Source: Beduinella massiliensis
Lineage (GTDB): Bacteria; Bacillota; Clostridia; Christensenellales; Aristaeellaceae
Length of the DNA: 64,000 nt
Direction of reading: 5' to 3'
Assembly (NCBI RefSeq): GCF_900199405.1
Contig: NZ_LT963430.1
Location: 806,001 to 870,000, forward strand
In this document: positions 26,123 to 34,930 of the stretch, piece by piece
Numbering within the stretch: position 1 is the stretch's first letter
Layout of the letters: the number at the start of each line of letters is the position of its first letter
The notes under the pieces: generated by a model
The model's input: the letters and a program-made list of their open reading frames with translations, nothing else
What the model was told of the DNA's origin: nothing
Databases searched by the model: none
Made by a program: the position numbers and the translations under genes

Positions 26123-26974
26123 TTACGCGGCGTTGCTCCTGATTTCATAGGGAGTAAGGCCGTATTTCAGGTTAATGCGTTCGAAGTTGTAGAAGTGGAC
26201 ATATTGTGCAACCAACTCCTCTACCTCTGCGCGAGTAGAATAATGGGCACGATAAAGGCATTCCGATTTAAGCGTTCCGAAGAAATTCTCCATAGCAGCA
26301 TTGTCGTATGGACAACCGGGACTGGACATAGAGGGTTGAAAGTGATATTCTTTGCTTAGGTCGAAGTATGCTTCGGAGGTGTATTGAGACCCTTGGTCAC
26401 TGTGGAGCGCGAGTCCATCAGTGACCTTCTCTGTTATCATAGCGTCTCGGATCGTCTGAGTAACCAGCGATGCGGCCATGTCGCCACCAATGCGATAGGC
26501 CAACACCATTCGACCACAAAGGTCAATCGCCGCACACATATACAGCATTCCCTGTGGTGTGGGGATATAGGTGATATCTGTTGACCAGAAACGATTGGGC
26601 CGTTGCTGTTCAAAGGCACGCTGCAATAGGTTTGGGTATTTGTACACGTTTTGCTGATGTTGAGTATATCTTCTTTGCCGCCGAATCTGTGCAAGCAGAT
26701 TGGTCTTGCGCATGACGCGCAGAAGTGCTTTAAGATTTACATTTTTTCTTTTCTTCCGCTGGATCCAGAGACGAACACGGCGGATGCCGTAGGTCTGGTT
26801 GCACTGCTGTTGACATTCCACAATCAGATCGACCAACCACTGATCTTTCGGCGTTTTTTCTTGCTTTTTACGCCAAGCATAATACCCACTTCGGGAAACT
26901 TCAAATACTTCACACATTGTGACGATAGGATAAATGTTGCGAAAACGTTCTATAACTCGATATTTCAATTTCAC
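26123..26974 (-). CDS. IS3-family transposase OrfB (DDE integrase)
   Basis: 283 aa. N-terminal HTH_21-like region (SRSGYYAWRKKQ), then the rve integrase core with catalytic residues in STDITY (Asp), HSDQGSQYTS (Asp) and NAAMENFFGTLKSE (Glu). Starts at GTG 26974 overlapping the orfA stop (GTGA) with GGAAGGAG upstream. It looks intact and the element may still move. Confidence 0.93.
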   Translation of the reverse strand: MKLKYRVIERFRNIYPIVTMCEVFEVSRSGYYAWRKKQEKTPKDQWLVDLIVECQQQCNQTYGIRRVRLWIQRKKRKNVNLKALLRVMRKTNLLAQIRRQRRYTQHQQNVYKYPNLLQRAFEQQRPNRFWSTDITYIPTPQGMLYMCAAIDLCGRMVLAYRIGGDMAASLVTQTIRDAMITEKVTDGLALHSDQGSQYTSEAYFDLSKEYHFQPSMSSPGCPYDNAAMENFFGTLKSECLYRAHYSTRAEVEELVAQYVHFYNFERINLKYGLTPYEIRSNAA

Positions 26975-27273
26975 CTCCTTCCAACTTCTAACAGAAAATT
27001 TCGCAGCAGTTCCACCTGCATACGCAGTTTTACCAATTCATTATTCTGCTGGATTTCCTCGTTCTCCGGCATTTTACGCGGACGGCCTTTAGGGCGAGGT
27101 ACATCGCCCTTTGCGATTAATCGTTCTCTACGGTTTTCTCGATTGACTAGTTGCTCAACCTGTTTCTTCGTTAGCCCAAGGCTGGCTCCGATTTCACGAT
27201 TCGTTTCGCCCGTGATTTTCCGCTCGCGTATTGTTTCAATAAGGCCTTGTACCTTCGTGTATTTTTGCCTCAT
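26971..27273 (-). CDS. IS3-family OrfA (helix-turn-helix)
   Basis: 100 aa. Helix-turn-helix NREIGASLGLTKKQVEQLVN near residues 25-45, a basic stretch (PRPKGRPRK) and a C-terminal leucine-zipper-like helix (NNELVKLRMQVELLRNFLLE). Binds the ends of the element and pairs with OrfB. Confidence 0.88.
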   Translation of the reverse strand: MRQKYTKVQGLIETIRERKITGETNREIGASLGLTKKQVEQLVNRENRRERLIAKGDVPRPKGRPRKMPENEEIQQNNELVKLRMQVELLRNFLLEVGRR

Positions 27274-27360
27274 ACAATAAACCTCCTGTCGTAGTTTGCT
27301 TCTTACATTCTACAACAGGAGGTCTCTTATTTCATTGTCCGTTTATCGGGATACAGTCCA

Positions 27361-28232
27361 CGACTCCCGACACTTTTTATTCTAACAGTTCTGATGATTG
27401 GCTACGTGTGCAGGACGGCGATGTGTCTTATTCGACAAAGATCATGAGATCTTATATCGAAGTCTTAGGACATGCTCTGCCATATTTTTCAATTCCAAAC
27501 GTTGGTCCTGTAGAAAACAGCTGCTGGGATACAACGCATGCCCCATCAGAAGACGTGATGTTTGAAGCAAGCTTAGATTTTATATCGCCAGAAGACGCTG
27601 TACAACAATGCCGCGCGTTTATTCAAGAAATGGGAATTGAGCAACAGGTTGCGTTGGCCCGATTTGATGCCATAACTTATCAGGATTTGATTTCATGGTC
27701 GGAGCAAATGGCACGTGAAGACGAGATGTATGCGTTATTTCTTGAGAATGGTAAAGCGACGGATATTTGTAATTTTGACGAAAAACTTGATTTGTATTGT
27801 TTAACATTCGGAATTGTTGAAAATGGATTGTGGGTTTACGGGCCTCTGGAACAAGCCTTACCTTTGACAATGGAAAACGAAATAGCTTTTCCCCAAACCA
27901 TTCAAGTTATATATACAAAAGAAGGAATTTCATCGATTAATGCTCAGAATATCGTAAGACGGGCCTCGCATGGAAAGCAAGAAGAGATTTTAACTTTTGA
28001 ACAGGCTAAGGGAAAAGTGAGTAGTTTTTTGAGCAACGATTTGGAAAACAAATACACTTGTCTTCAAGTGTATGTTTCTTACATTCCGATCGGCGATTAT
28101 TATGAAGACGACATGGAATATAGGCCATTTTGGAATTTTTATATGGTTTTTGATGTGACATATGAGAGTTTTCCTGAAAGATACTATAAAATATTGAGAA
28201 TGGATGCTGTTACAGGAGAAATATTATGGTAA
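27361..28232 (+). pseudogene. F1: F-family secreted protein, 5' end removed at the IS
   Basis: The frame is open from the very end of the IS (first full codon 27363) to the stop at 28232, about 289 codons; a GTG at 27408 is the first possible start, but no signal peptide or ribosome site is present. The sequence aligns with the middle and end of F2 and F3: FISPEDAVQQCRAFIQEMGI matches FMTAAQAKDEALRFLQAHEI, and the end RMDAVTGEILW matches the NA-x-x-G ending of the family. The missing part is the signal peptide and first 80-110 residues. AT-rich, unlike F2-F4. Confidence 0.75.
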
Positions 28233-28256
28233 GTACACAAAAAATATCCTGTTTCA

Positions 28257-28451
28257 ATGCAAAAATTGCTGATTTCGTTTGCTGTATCCATACTAATAAT
28301 TCCAATGTGTATTCTTGCGGATAACTGTATAGATCTTGTGCCTTTTTTGAAATCAGGCACAGGTTCGGTCTATTATTTCTTTTTTGGTTCTATTGCATAT
28401 GGCGGACTATTTGGAGTTTACATTACTCCGATGCTCTGTGTTCCACCATGA
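28257..28451 (+). pseudogene. A2: truncated copy of membrane protein A
   Basis: 64 codons encoding two membrane segments that match residues about 20-80 of A1 (SIAYGGLFGVYITPMLCV against SIIYGGTFGPYFSSILCV), then a stop. The remaining four helices are missing and gene B2 begins 22 bases later, as if an internal deletion joined the start of A to B. Confidence 0.65.
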
Positions 28452-28473
28452 AAAATGGAGAAATCAACGGATC

Positions 28474-29274
28474 ATGCCATCAATTAAGTGGCGGTTCATA
28501 ATGGTTTCGGTTTTTGTCCTGTTAATGGTAAATTTTTATATGTGGCCAGTTTGTCAATATGCTAATCAGTTCAGCGCGAAAATTACACCGTTTTCTTATC
28601 CGCTAATAACCAGTGAAAGCTTTTTCGTAATGGTTTATATGAGTGGAATACTCACACTATTTTGTGATTTGCCTCGCAAACAGGAGTATATCGTGGGACG
28701 TAAATCTTTAACAATGGATATTGTAAAAGATGTGTTGGTGATTTCGAGCGCTTATATAATTACAGGGATGATAATTTCTATCGTTGTATGCTTGCCTCAT
28801 GCGCTTTGTTCGATAGAATGGGGAAATGTATGGATGTCATTAGCCATCAATGGTTCATTAGGTGCAGGAGGCCTCCAGTTTCCGGTTCCACTGTATTTTT
28901 TGCAAGAATATACACCCTTGTGTGGATTACTTATATCGGTTTTATTGATTATGGGATGTTCTTCGTTCTTAGGATTTGTATGTGCTTTGGGAAATGTTAT
29001 ACACAATGGATTGGGCCCAATTATTGCGCTTATCTTTATATTACTTGATGTGTCAGCTTATAATTTGGGCCTTGACTATCTTTATGCGATATCCCCCGTA
29101 ACTTTGGCTCAATGTGCTACTTTTTATAAAGGTAGAAACAGTGTGGGACTCTCTCTTCCGTATTGTTTTATCTTTTTTATAGTTGGAAGTTTGATCTGTA
29201 TACTGTTGTTGTGGAGCATAAATACAGTGAAGGCTGGATTTAATAAAGGAAGGATGTGTAAACTGCATGGATAA
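28474..29274 (+). CDS. Membrane protein B2, paralogue of B1
   Basis: About 266 aa, six membrane segments. Shared with B1: ITPFSYPLI against LTPFSFVLV near residue 35, and LLDVSAYNLG against LLFDSSIYNLF near residue 205. An ORF reaching upstream to 28384 only reads the A2 remnant in another frame, so ATG 28474 is chosen; GGAG lies 13 bases before it. With its A partner broken, its role is uncertain. Its stop overlaps S4 by 8 bases. Confidence 0.68.
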   Translation: MPSIKWRFIMVSVFVLLMVNFYMWPVCQYANQFSAKITPFSYPLITSESFFVMVYMSGILTLFCDLPRKQEYIVGRKSLTMDIVKDVLVISSAYIITGMIISIVVCLPHALCSIEWGNVWMSLAINGSLGAGGLQFPVPLYFLQEYTPLCGLLISVLLIMGCSSFLGFVCALGNVIHNGLGPIIALIFILLDVSAYNLGLDYLYAISPVTLAQCATFYKGRNSVGLSLPYCFIFFIVGSLICILLLWSINTVKAGFNKGRMCKLHG

Positions 29275-30646
29275 ATGTTATAAGCTGTTGGTTAATTCGT
29301 TGTTTATAATATTAACGATGCTCTTTACCCTACCGTGTAAAACAGAGGATTCAAGGCTTTATGTTTATGGAAAAGGTATTGCGGGAGATTTTGATAATCC
29401 TATATTAGAACTTAAATACCCGGAAATTGTATGGGAAGGTAATGATGTAACGGGCTTTGATAGCGCAAGGGATATGGCCTTTGAAATACAGACAGGGAAT
29501 CAGGAATTTGATTTATTTGCAATAGGTTATGCGAATGGTGGTTTTGATTTCTTAGCACAAAAAGGATTCTGTTTAGACCTATCGGAAAGTGAGGCATTGT
29601 TAAATCAGGTTAAGCGAATGCACCCTTATCTCCAGGATGCGGTCTTTCGAGAAGGTAAATTATTTGGGGTCCCTATAAGCGTAGATGCAAGTGGTTGGGA
29701 ATACGACGTTGAGAACTGTAAAAGTGTGGGCTTGGACGTCGACAAAATACCGAAAACCTATGATGAGCTGTTTGATTTGCTGGAATGGTGGCTCGATGAA
29801 GGTTATGACTTAAACCCGGAGTACGCCTTCTTCCTGGATGCCACGCAAAGCAGGGAACGATTGGTAAATAGTATTGTTTATCGCTATGTAGAGTATTGCC
29901 AGCAAAAGCAAATCCCATTGCGGTTTGATAATGAACTCTTTTATCATGTTATGAGGAGACTGGATCAAATCGATACGGACTTGTTGGACGAGCAGATTTC
30001 GGCCCATACAGATGGTTTGGCGTATGGAGACAATGCGCTATTCAAGACACAACGAAATTATCTGGACTTTTACATGCAACATGGAAAAGAATCAAAGCCC
30101 ATGCCTCTTTCGTTCGACGATGAGCAAGCGGACATTAGTGCTGAAATTCGCTTATTTATAATTAATCCGCAAAGCACACATATACCGGAAGCCATTCAAT
30201 ATCTTTTGTGCTTTTTGGATGGGCTGGATGCGGAAAAGAAAATTATATTGTTCCGCGATTATGAGGAGCCTATAGAAAATCCAAACTATGAAGCCGAAAT
30301 GAAAGAAGCCCAAGCTTTTTTGTCCGCGGCACAGTCACGCCTTGCTTTATGCGATAACGATGCGCAAGCAGCACAGATTATGGAAGATATTGACATGCTA
30401 AAACGAGGCGTTGAACAAATTGAGAACAATAGATGGTATGTTACCAAGGATAATATACGTGCCTATAAAGATATGGTCCCATATATGTTTGTGCGAGAAC
30501 AAAACATAATGGAACGCAATTTTACGGATGGGCAACTGGAGATCAGAGACACGATTACGCAGTATGCAAGACGCGAAATTACATTGGAGAATTTTATAAA
30601 AAAGGCTAACGATGTTGTTTTTATGATTGAAGCAGAGGATATATAA
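29267..30646 (+). CDS. S4: short-form secreted solute-binding-like protein
   Basis: 459 aa. It lacks the propeller half: the signal peptide (CYKLLVNSLFIILTMLFTLP) runs straight into the binding-protein part, starting LYVYGKGIAGDFDNPIL. Family marks: LAQKGFCLDL, MHPYLQDAV, KLFGVP, FIINPQSTHIPEAIQYL, a helical insert of about 50 charged residues (about 345-390) and an end FIKKANDVVFMIEAEDI. Close in plan to S7 and S8 but AT-rich where they are GC-rich. GGAAGG upstream of ATG 29267; translation is coupled to B2. Confidence 0.8.
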   Translation: MDKCYKLLVNSLFIILTMLFTLPCKTEDSRLYVYGKGIAGDFDNPILELKYPEIVWEGNDVTGFDSARDMAFEIQTGNQEFDLFAIGYANGGFDFLAQKGFCLDLSESEALLNQVKRMHPYLQDAVFREGKLFGVPISVDASGWEYDVENCKSVGLDVDKIPKTYDELFDLLEWWLDEGYDLNPEYAFFLDATQSRERLVNSIVYRYVEYCQQKQIPLRFDNELFYHVMRRLDQIDTDLLDEQISAHTDGLAYGDNALFKTQRNYLDFYMQHGKESKPMPLSFDDEQADISAEIRLFIINPQSTHIPEAIQYLLCFLDGLDAEKKIILFRDYEEPIENPNYEAEMKEAQAFLSAAQSRLALCDNDAQAAQIMEDIDMLKRGVEQIENNRWYVTKDNIRAYKDMVPYMFVREQNIMERNFTDGQLEIRDTITQYARREITLENFIKKANDVVFMIEAEDI

Positions 30647-30845
30647 GTATTTGCTTTATGCAACCTAGTGCCCACTGTTTGGACATGATTGATAAGTGTT
30701 GAGTATAAAGATAAATACGGAGATTGGAAATCAGAAATTTATAAATTAGAATTATGTGTGGTTTTCCGGATTTTAGTAAACCAATAGCGGGCGTTGCTTC
30801 TTCGCCCGCCTCCTTTAATTTCATGAAACGAGGTGAACTCTGTTT
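30647..30845 (+). other. Intergenic region with a weak hairpin
   Basis: AT-rich, no ORF of note. GCGGGCG (30787-30793) and CGCCCGC (30803-30809) form a 7-bp hairpin followed by CTCCTTTAATTT, perhaps a terminator for S4 in the place where other S genes have the R element. Confidence 0.45.
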
Positions 30846-32927
30846 ATGAGGGAAAAACAGAATAACGTTTCACGCTCCATTTTCCTGATCATTTTTTGTT
30901 TTCTGCTGTACGCGCTTTGTGTTCCGGTTATCGCGGAGGATCAGCATATCGTGTACACACTTGGCAGTACCGAAGCATTTCGTACACTTTGTGAGGGCGG
31001 AAACGGCAGCGTTTACCTTTTAACCTCGGAAGAGCTTTATCAGTGGCATCCCGCGACGAACCAAAAAGAATCATGGGTTTCTGTCGTTTGTCAGAATGAT
31101 CTAAATATTGTCGGCGTTACGGCAAAGGGTGAAAAACTATATGCCGTAACGGATGAGCAGGAGATCTGTTCCTGGAATGGAATGAAGTGGGAGCCGTTAG
31201 GCCAGCCTTCATGGGGGAAGGCCGACGATAAGATTTTTCGCTGCTGCGCGGTTTGGACGCCTGACGCCTTATACTATCTGTTTAAAGACGTGAATGACGA
31301 CGTGGTTTTTTCATCGTATGATTTTGAAACGAAGCAATTCACCCGATCCTCTTTATTTGATATCTCGTGGTGCTCTTATGACGAACAACGCGGGGTGCTC
31401 ATTGGTTTTATGCATGATACAGGAAAAAATCAATGGTACATGGCTGCGTACGATCCTATTAACGACGTAGTGGTGGACAAATTTGAGACAGATCTTCCGG
31501 AGCGTTCTACCGCGTTTGCCTATGACACTTTTACGCAGAATATTTATTTTAACAGAAATTCTGGAATGAGTGTTCTGGATCACAATGGTGTCGAAAGCGA
31601 CATACCAGGCGTTCCGGCACTTGGCGGATTTATTGTCACGCAAGATGGAAAACTGTCTGGTATTGTAAATCATCAGTTGGGCATTTATAACCCAACCAAC
31701 CCGGAAGCTGGCCGTATAACCGTTATGGGCTTTGAAACAATATATAACAGTGGTTTTACGCAGCAAAATAAAATTGCTGTCGAACTACGCGAACCCCAGG
31801 AAGGCGACATTATGGAAGACATTTCACGTACGCTTTCTACGCGGGATGGCTCTGTGGATATTTTTTCATTTTGGACGGAAGAAGGATTGCAGGCAGTAAA
31901 AGAAAAAGGGTTTTACGTAAATTTGAATGACAGCGAAGTCCTATATGGTGCATATCGGGAATTGTATCCCAACATCGCAAAGCCCTTGATGATGGGAGCG
32001 GATCTCGTCGCCTGGCCTGTACGCATACAACCAAGTTTAAGGATGGAGGACACTGTATTTTTAGAGACTTGTAATCTGTCTTCCCCCAAAACTTGGGATG
32101 ATCTGCTTGACCTGATGCCAAAGCTTATTGCTTGCGACAAGTTTTTGGAAAGCGGCTGTGTTCCTTTTGGCTCGCTTTCTTATGATCGAGCCGGTGTGTT
32201 TGAATTTTTTGTGCAGCAATATATATTTAGTGAGCAAAGCAAGCAGGCAGTAATGACGTTTGATACGGACGTTTTTCGTGAGATTGCCGGACGCATTTTG
32301 ACAGAGGTGCCCGTTCAGGATCCCTTTCCCCGTATGGACGGTACTGAGGGCTCAGTCATACAACTTGAATCCGTCAGTAATATCATCAATAAAGACCAAC
32401 TGGCACCGCTCAAAATAGAGAAGGAGGCCCCTGCTGGTATTTATGCTTCGGTACAAGTGCTGGTCATTAATCCCTATAGCAACCATAAGGCAGAAGCTCT
32501 GTCTTATTTAGAGTACATGGCATCGAAGCGAACGGTGGAGGATTACGCTCTTTATGCGAGTATGAACGAGCCTTTATGCAATGCAAGTGTATTGGATAAG
32601 TTGGAGATCGCGAGGGGCGCCCTCGCACAGGAGGAAGGCAAAGTCGTCCCGGATGATCAAAAAAGCGATCATGAACGAAAGCTACAGGCTTTACAGAATG
32701 AAATTTCCGCATTTGAGGAAGACCTTTACATCGTTCCGCAGGAAGCCATTGCGAAATATCAAGTTTTTGCAAAGCAAATGACAGTGTTAGAAAATGCATT
32801 CATTCTTTATAATCAAAACTTAGCAAGCCTATGTAATCGTGTGTCGCAGGGTAATATTACGCTTGACGAGTTTATCCACTTGGCAAACCAATTTGTTCAG
32901 ATGGTGTATGCGGAGAACAGGGTATAA
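30846..32927 (+). CDS. S5: secreted propeller plus solute-binding-like protein
   Basis: 693 aa. Signal peptide around IFLIIFCFLLYALCVPVIAE. Residues 35-290 are propeller-like (SVYLLTSEELYQWHP; FDTFTQNIYFNRNS-type strands); the C-terminal half has VKEKGFYVNL, LYPNIAKPL, LVAWP, VLVINPYSNHKAEALSYLEY, a charged helical insert near residues 585-625 and the end HLANQFVQMVYAENRV. ATG 30846 follows GAGGTG. Intermediate base composition. Function unknown as for the other S proteins. Confidence 0.8.
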   Translation: MREKQNNVSRSIFLIIFCFLLYALCVPVIAEDQHIVYTLGSTEAFRTLCEGGNGSVYLLTSEELYQWHPATNQKESWVSVVCQNDLNIVGVTAKGEKLYAVTDEQEICSWNGMKWEPLGQPSWGKADDKIFRCCAVWTPDALYYLFKDVNDDVVFSSYDFETKQFTRSSLFDISWCSYDEQRGVLIGFMHDTGKNQWYMAAYDPINDVVVDKFETDLPERSTAFAYDTFTQNIYFNRNSGMSVLDHNGVESDIPGVPALGGFIVTQDGKLSGIVNHQLGIYNPTNPEAGRITVMGFETIYNSGFTQQNKIAVELREPQEGDIMEDISRTLSTRDGSVDIFSFWTEEGLQAVKEKGFYVNLNDSEVLYGAYRELYPNIAKPLMMGADLVAWPVRIQPSLRMEDTVFLETCNLSSPKTWDDLLDLMPKLIACDKFLESGCVPFGSLSYDRAGVFEFFVQQYIFSEQSKQAVMTFDTDVFREIAGRILTEVPVQDPFPRMDGTEGSVIQLESVSNIINKDQLAPLKIEKEAPAGIYASVQVLVINPYSNHKAEALSYLEYMASKRTVEDYALYASMNEPLCNASVLDKLEIARGALAQEEGKVVPDDQKSDHERKLQALQNEISAFEEDLYIVPQEAIAKYQVFAKQMTVLENAFILYNQNLASLCNRVSQGNITLDEFIHLANQFVQMVYAENRV

Positions 32928-33014
32928 AAAAGGGCGTGCGGGCCGCCTATTCAAAATGGACGTCATTGGCGTGCTCGAAATAGTTGTTATGGAGCTACAA
33001 TAAATTTGCCCGCG

Positions 33015-33076
33015 TGCAATCTCCCGCCCCTTTCATCCGTCTATTCGGTAGAGATTGGAAGGGCGGGCTTTGTTTT
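33015..33076 (+). repeat. Island hairpin repeat R3
   Basis: Same element as R1 with one G missing in the right arm (AAGGGCGGG) and tattCgg in the loop, followed by CTTTGTTTT. The similarity to R1 continues past the element into the next coding start. Confidence 0.88.
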
Positions 33077-33119
33077 GCGTCCCTTCCGGCGCATGGCGGA
33101 TGAAAGAGGCGAACTTTGC

Positions 33120-33307
33120 ATGAAAACGTCCCTGCGGCTCGTATTCACGCTTTCCCTGCTGCTTTTTTCGCTCATGCCCACCCTTGCCGGACGTGTACGC
33201 GGCGCAATATGACCGGCTGAGCGCGGAGGAAGGAAGGGCGCTGGACGTTGCCGTTTCCCGTCTTGCGGAGGGCGACGACGCGCTGTACAGTTTTAACGTC
33301 TATTCGG
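33120..33307 (+). pseudogene. S2-like gene fragment
   Basis: Starts with the same 54 coding bases as S2 (signal peptide), loses the segment matching S2 bases 18508 to about 18690, resumes with sequence nearly identical to S2 18697-18817 (DVYAAQYDRLSAEEGRALD against DVDAAQYGRLSAEERRALD) in a different frame, and is then cut off by the start of S6. A partial recent duplication of S2. Confidence 0.8.
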
Positions 33308-33319
33308 AAGGAGCTCATG

Positions 33320-34654
33320 ATGAAAGCTTACATATGTTTTTTTGCTCTTTGCCTACTCCTCATCCTGCCAGCAATCGGACTACAAGATACCGTTATCGAA
33401 CTAAAAATTATGGATTATTCCATGGATTCAGAGATGGCATCCTTATTCATGGAGGAAAACTCTAATGTAAAGATAACCATTCAAAATGGGGATAATGGAA
33501 TTTCAGATACCCAAACACTCTTGCAAGAACTAATTACCGGTGGAACGGATTACGATATTTTCAGGATCAATACCTCTGGCTTTAATTTCACTGAATTAAT
33601 GGAAAGAGAATTTTGTGTGGAACTTGATGACGCGTTTATTAAGGAATCAGTAAAAGACATGTATCCTGCAATACAAAATGCAATTTCCTATAATGGTAAA
33701 ATATATGCCGTACCTTGTTCGGCATTTGTCTTTACGGATATATACCATGGAAATATATTGGAAGAGATGGGCCTTACAGAATCGATTTTGCCGGAAACCT
33801 TCGAAGACTACTGCAATCTTTATTTGATCTGGGAAAAACTGAGCGAAGATGTACAGGAAGAATACACATTGCTTCCGACCGAAGATTCAAAAGACTGGCT
33901 GTTGTCCACACTTATGGAGCAGTATTTACTATACAATAATTTTGAAGGAAAAGAACTAAGATATGATACTACGCTATTTCGCGAATCGTTAAACTTGCTT
34001 GAATCAGTCAGCTCTCAGTTTGATGAAGCGTTAAAAAACGCGGAGTATAAACGGACACTTTTTACAAATTCTGGTTCGGACCCGTTTGTGCCTGGTTCCA
34101 TTGTAAACCCCATTCGACTTTTTAAAGGAGCACCTGTATTAGTGGCAGGGAGATTAACGGCCTATATTATCAATCCATTAAGCAATCATATAGATACGGC
34201 AAAAGCCTTCGTACGGTTTGCTTTAGAAAATATGACAGATCTAGACAAAGCTGCGATTTACCAAACCTGGGATCAACCCATCCCAAATGACGAAGCTAAA
34301 GCATACATGGATGACGTTTTGACCCCGCAAAAGAACGCGCTTGTCGAACAGCTAGAACTGGCGGATGATGCAGAAAAAAAGAGCATCCAAGATAATATTG
34401 ATAAAATTCAATATCGGATTGAGCTGGAAAAACTGTTTTTATATAACGTATCACCGGATATGCTGGCGAGATACAAGGCGTGTATTGGCCCCAATCTAGT
34501 CATATTAAAGCCGGGAATGTACGGAGCTGATGGTACAACGGGTGACACCCTAGATACTGTAGTTCGACGATATTTACACGGGGAAATCGATTGTGAAGTA
34601 TTCATTCAGGAATTGGATCAGAAGATCATGATGTTTGAGATGGAGAATATTTGA
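33320..34654 (+). CDS. S6: short-form secreted solute-binding-like protein
   Basis: 444 aa, AT-rich. Signal peptide MKAYICFFALCLLLILPAIG, no lipobox. No propeller half. Family marks: MEREFCVEL, MYPAIQNAI, KIYAVP, AYIINPLSNHIDTAKAFVRF, a helical insert near residues 335-375 (LVEQLELADDAEKKSIQDNI) and the end LDQKIMMFEMENI. ATG 33320 follows GGAAGGAG, which lies at the junction with the S2-like fragment, so S6 may use a borrowed leader and the R3 region upstream. Confidence 0.8.
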   Translation: MKAYICFFALCLLLILPAIGLQDTVIELKIMDYSMDSEMASLFMEENSNVKITIQNGDNGISDTQTLLQELITGGTDYDIFRINTSGFNFTELMEREFCVELDDAFIKESVKDMYPAIQNAISYNGKIYAVPCSAFVFTDIYHGNILEEMGLTESILPETFEDYCNLYLIWEKLSEDVQEEYTLLPTEDSKDWLLSTLMEQYLLYNNFEGKELRYDTTLFRESLNLLESVSSQFDEALKNAEYKRTLFTNSGSDPFVPGSIVNPIRLFKGAPVLVAGRLTAYIINPLSNHIDTAKAFVRFALENMTDLDKAAIYQTWDQPIPNDEAKAYMDDVLTPQKNALVEQLELADDAEKKSIQDNIDKIQYRIELEKLFLYNVSPDMLARYKACIGPNLVILKPGMYGADGTTGDTLDTVVRRYLHGEIDCEVFIQELDQKIMMFEMENI

Positions 34655-34690
34655 ATGAATGGAGGGACTTGAAGACTATAAATGCCCGCA

Positions 34691-34752
34691 TGCAATCCCC
34701 CGCCCCTTTCATCCGTCTATTAGGTAGAGATTGGAAGGGGCGGGCGCGGCGT
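34691..34752 (+). repeat. Island hairpin repeat R4
   Basis: Full-length arms and inner loop as in R1, but followed by CGCGGCGTTTGC with no T-run. Confidence 0.88.
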
Positions 34753-34930
34753 TTGCTTATTCGCGCCTCAAATCGCCTTGCGGCAACAAATACGAAGGGT
34801 ACGATGAACACAGGCGAATCGGATGCAAAGGGGGGAGCGCAAAATGAAAGTTGGATCGGACATTTGATATGAACGCGTTTGACGGGGTACCCATCCGAAC
34901 TGACGAGGTGAAGCAAAGGGGGATTTGACG
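34753..34930 (+). other. Spacer before F2 with possible short ORFs
   Basis: Two very short ATG frames can be read (34804-34872, 22 codons; 34869-34928, 19 codons, overlapping it by ATGA). Neither resembles a known peptide; they may be remnants. No promoter was found. Confidence 0.3.

Larger units (their letters stand above)
26064..27360 (-). mobile_element. IS3-family insertion sequence
   Basis: 1297 bp with imperfect terminal repeats of about 22 bp: left TGGACTGTATCCGGTTGAAC and right end (read inward) TGGACTGTATCCCGATAAAC. It carries orfA and orfB in the usual order and overlap. The flanking bases (GCA before, CGA after) do not form a 3-bp target duplication, and the downstream gene has lost its 5' part, so an adjacent deletion or recombination followed insertion. 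Confidence 0.9.

Noticed and set aside
26061-27363. Target-site duplication of the IS
   Set aside because: Flanking triplets GCA and CGA differ; no shift of the ends gives a match.
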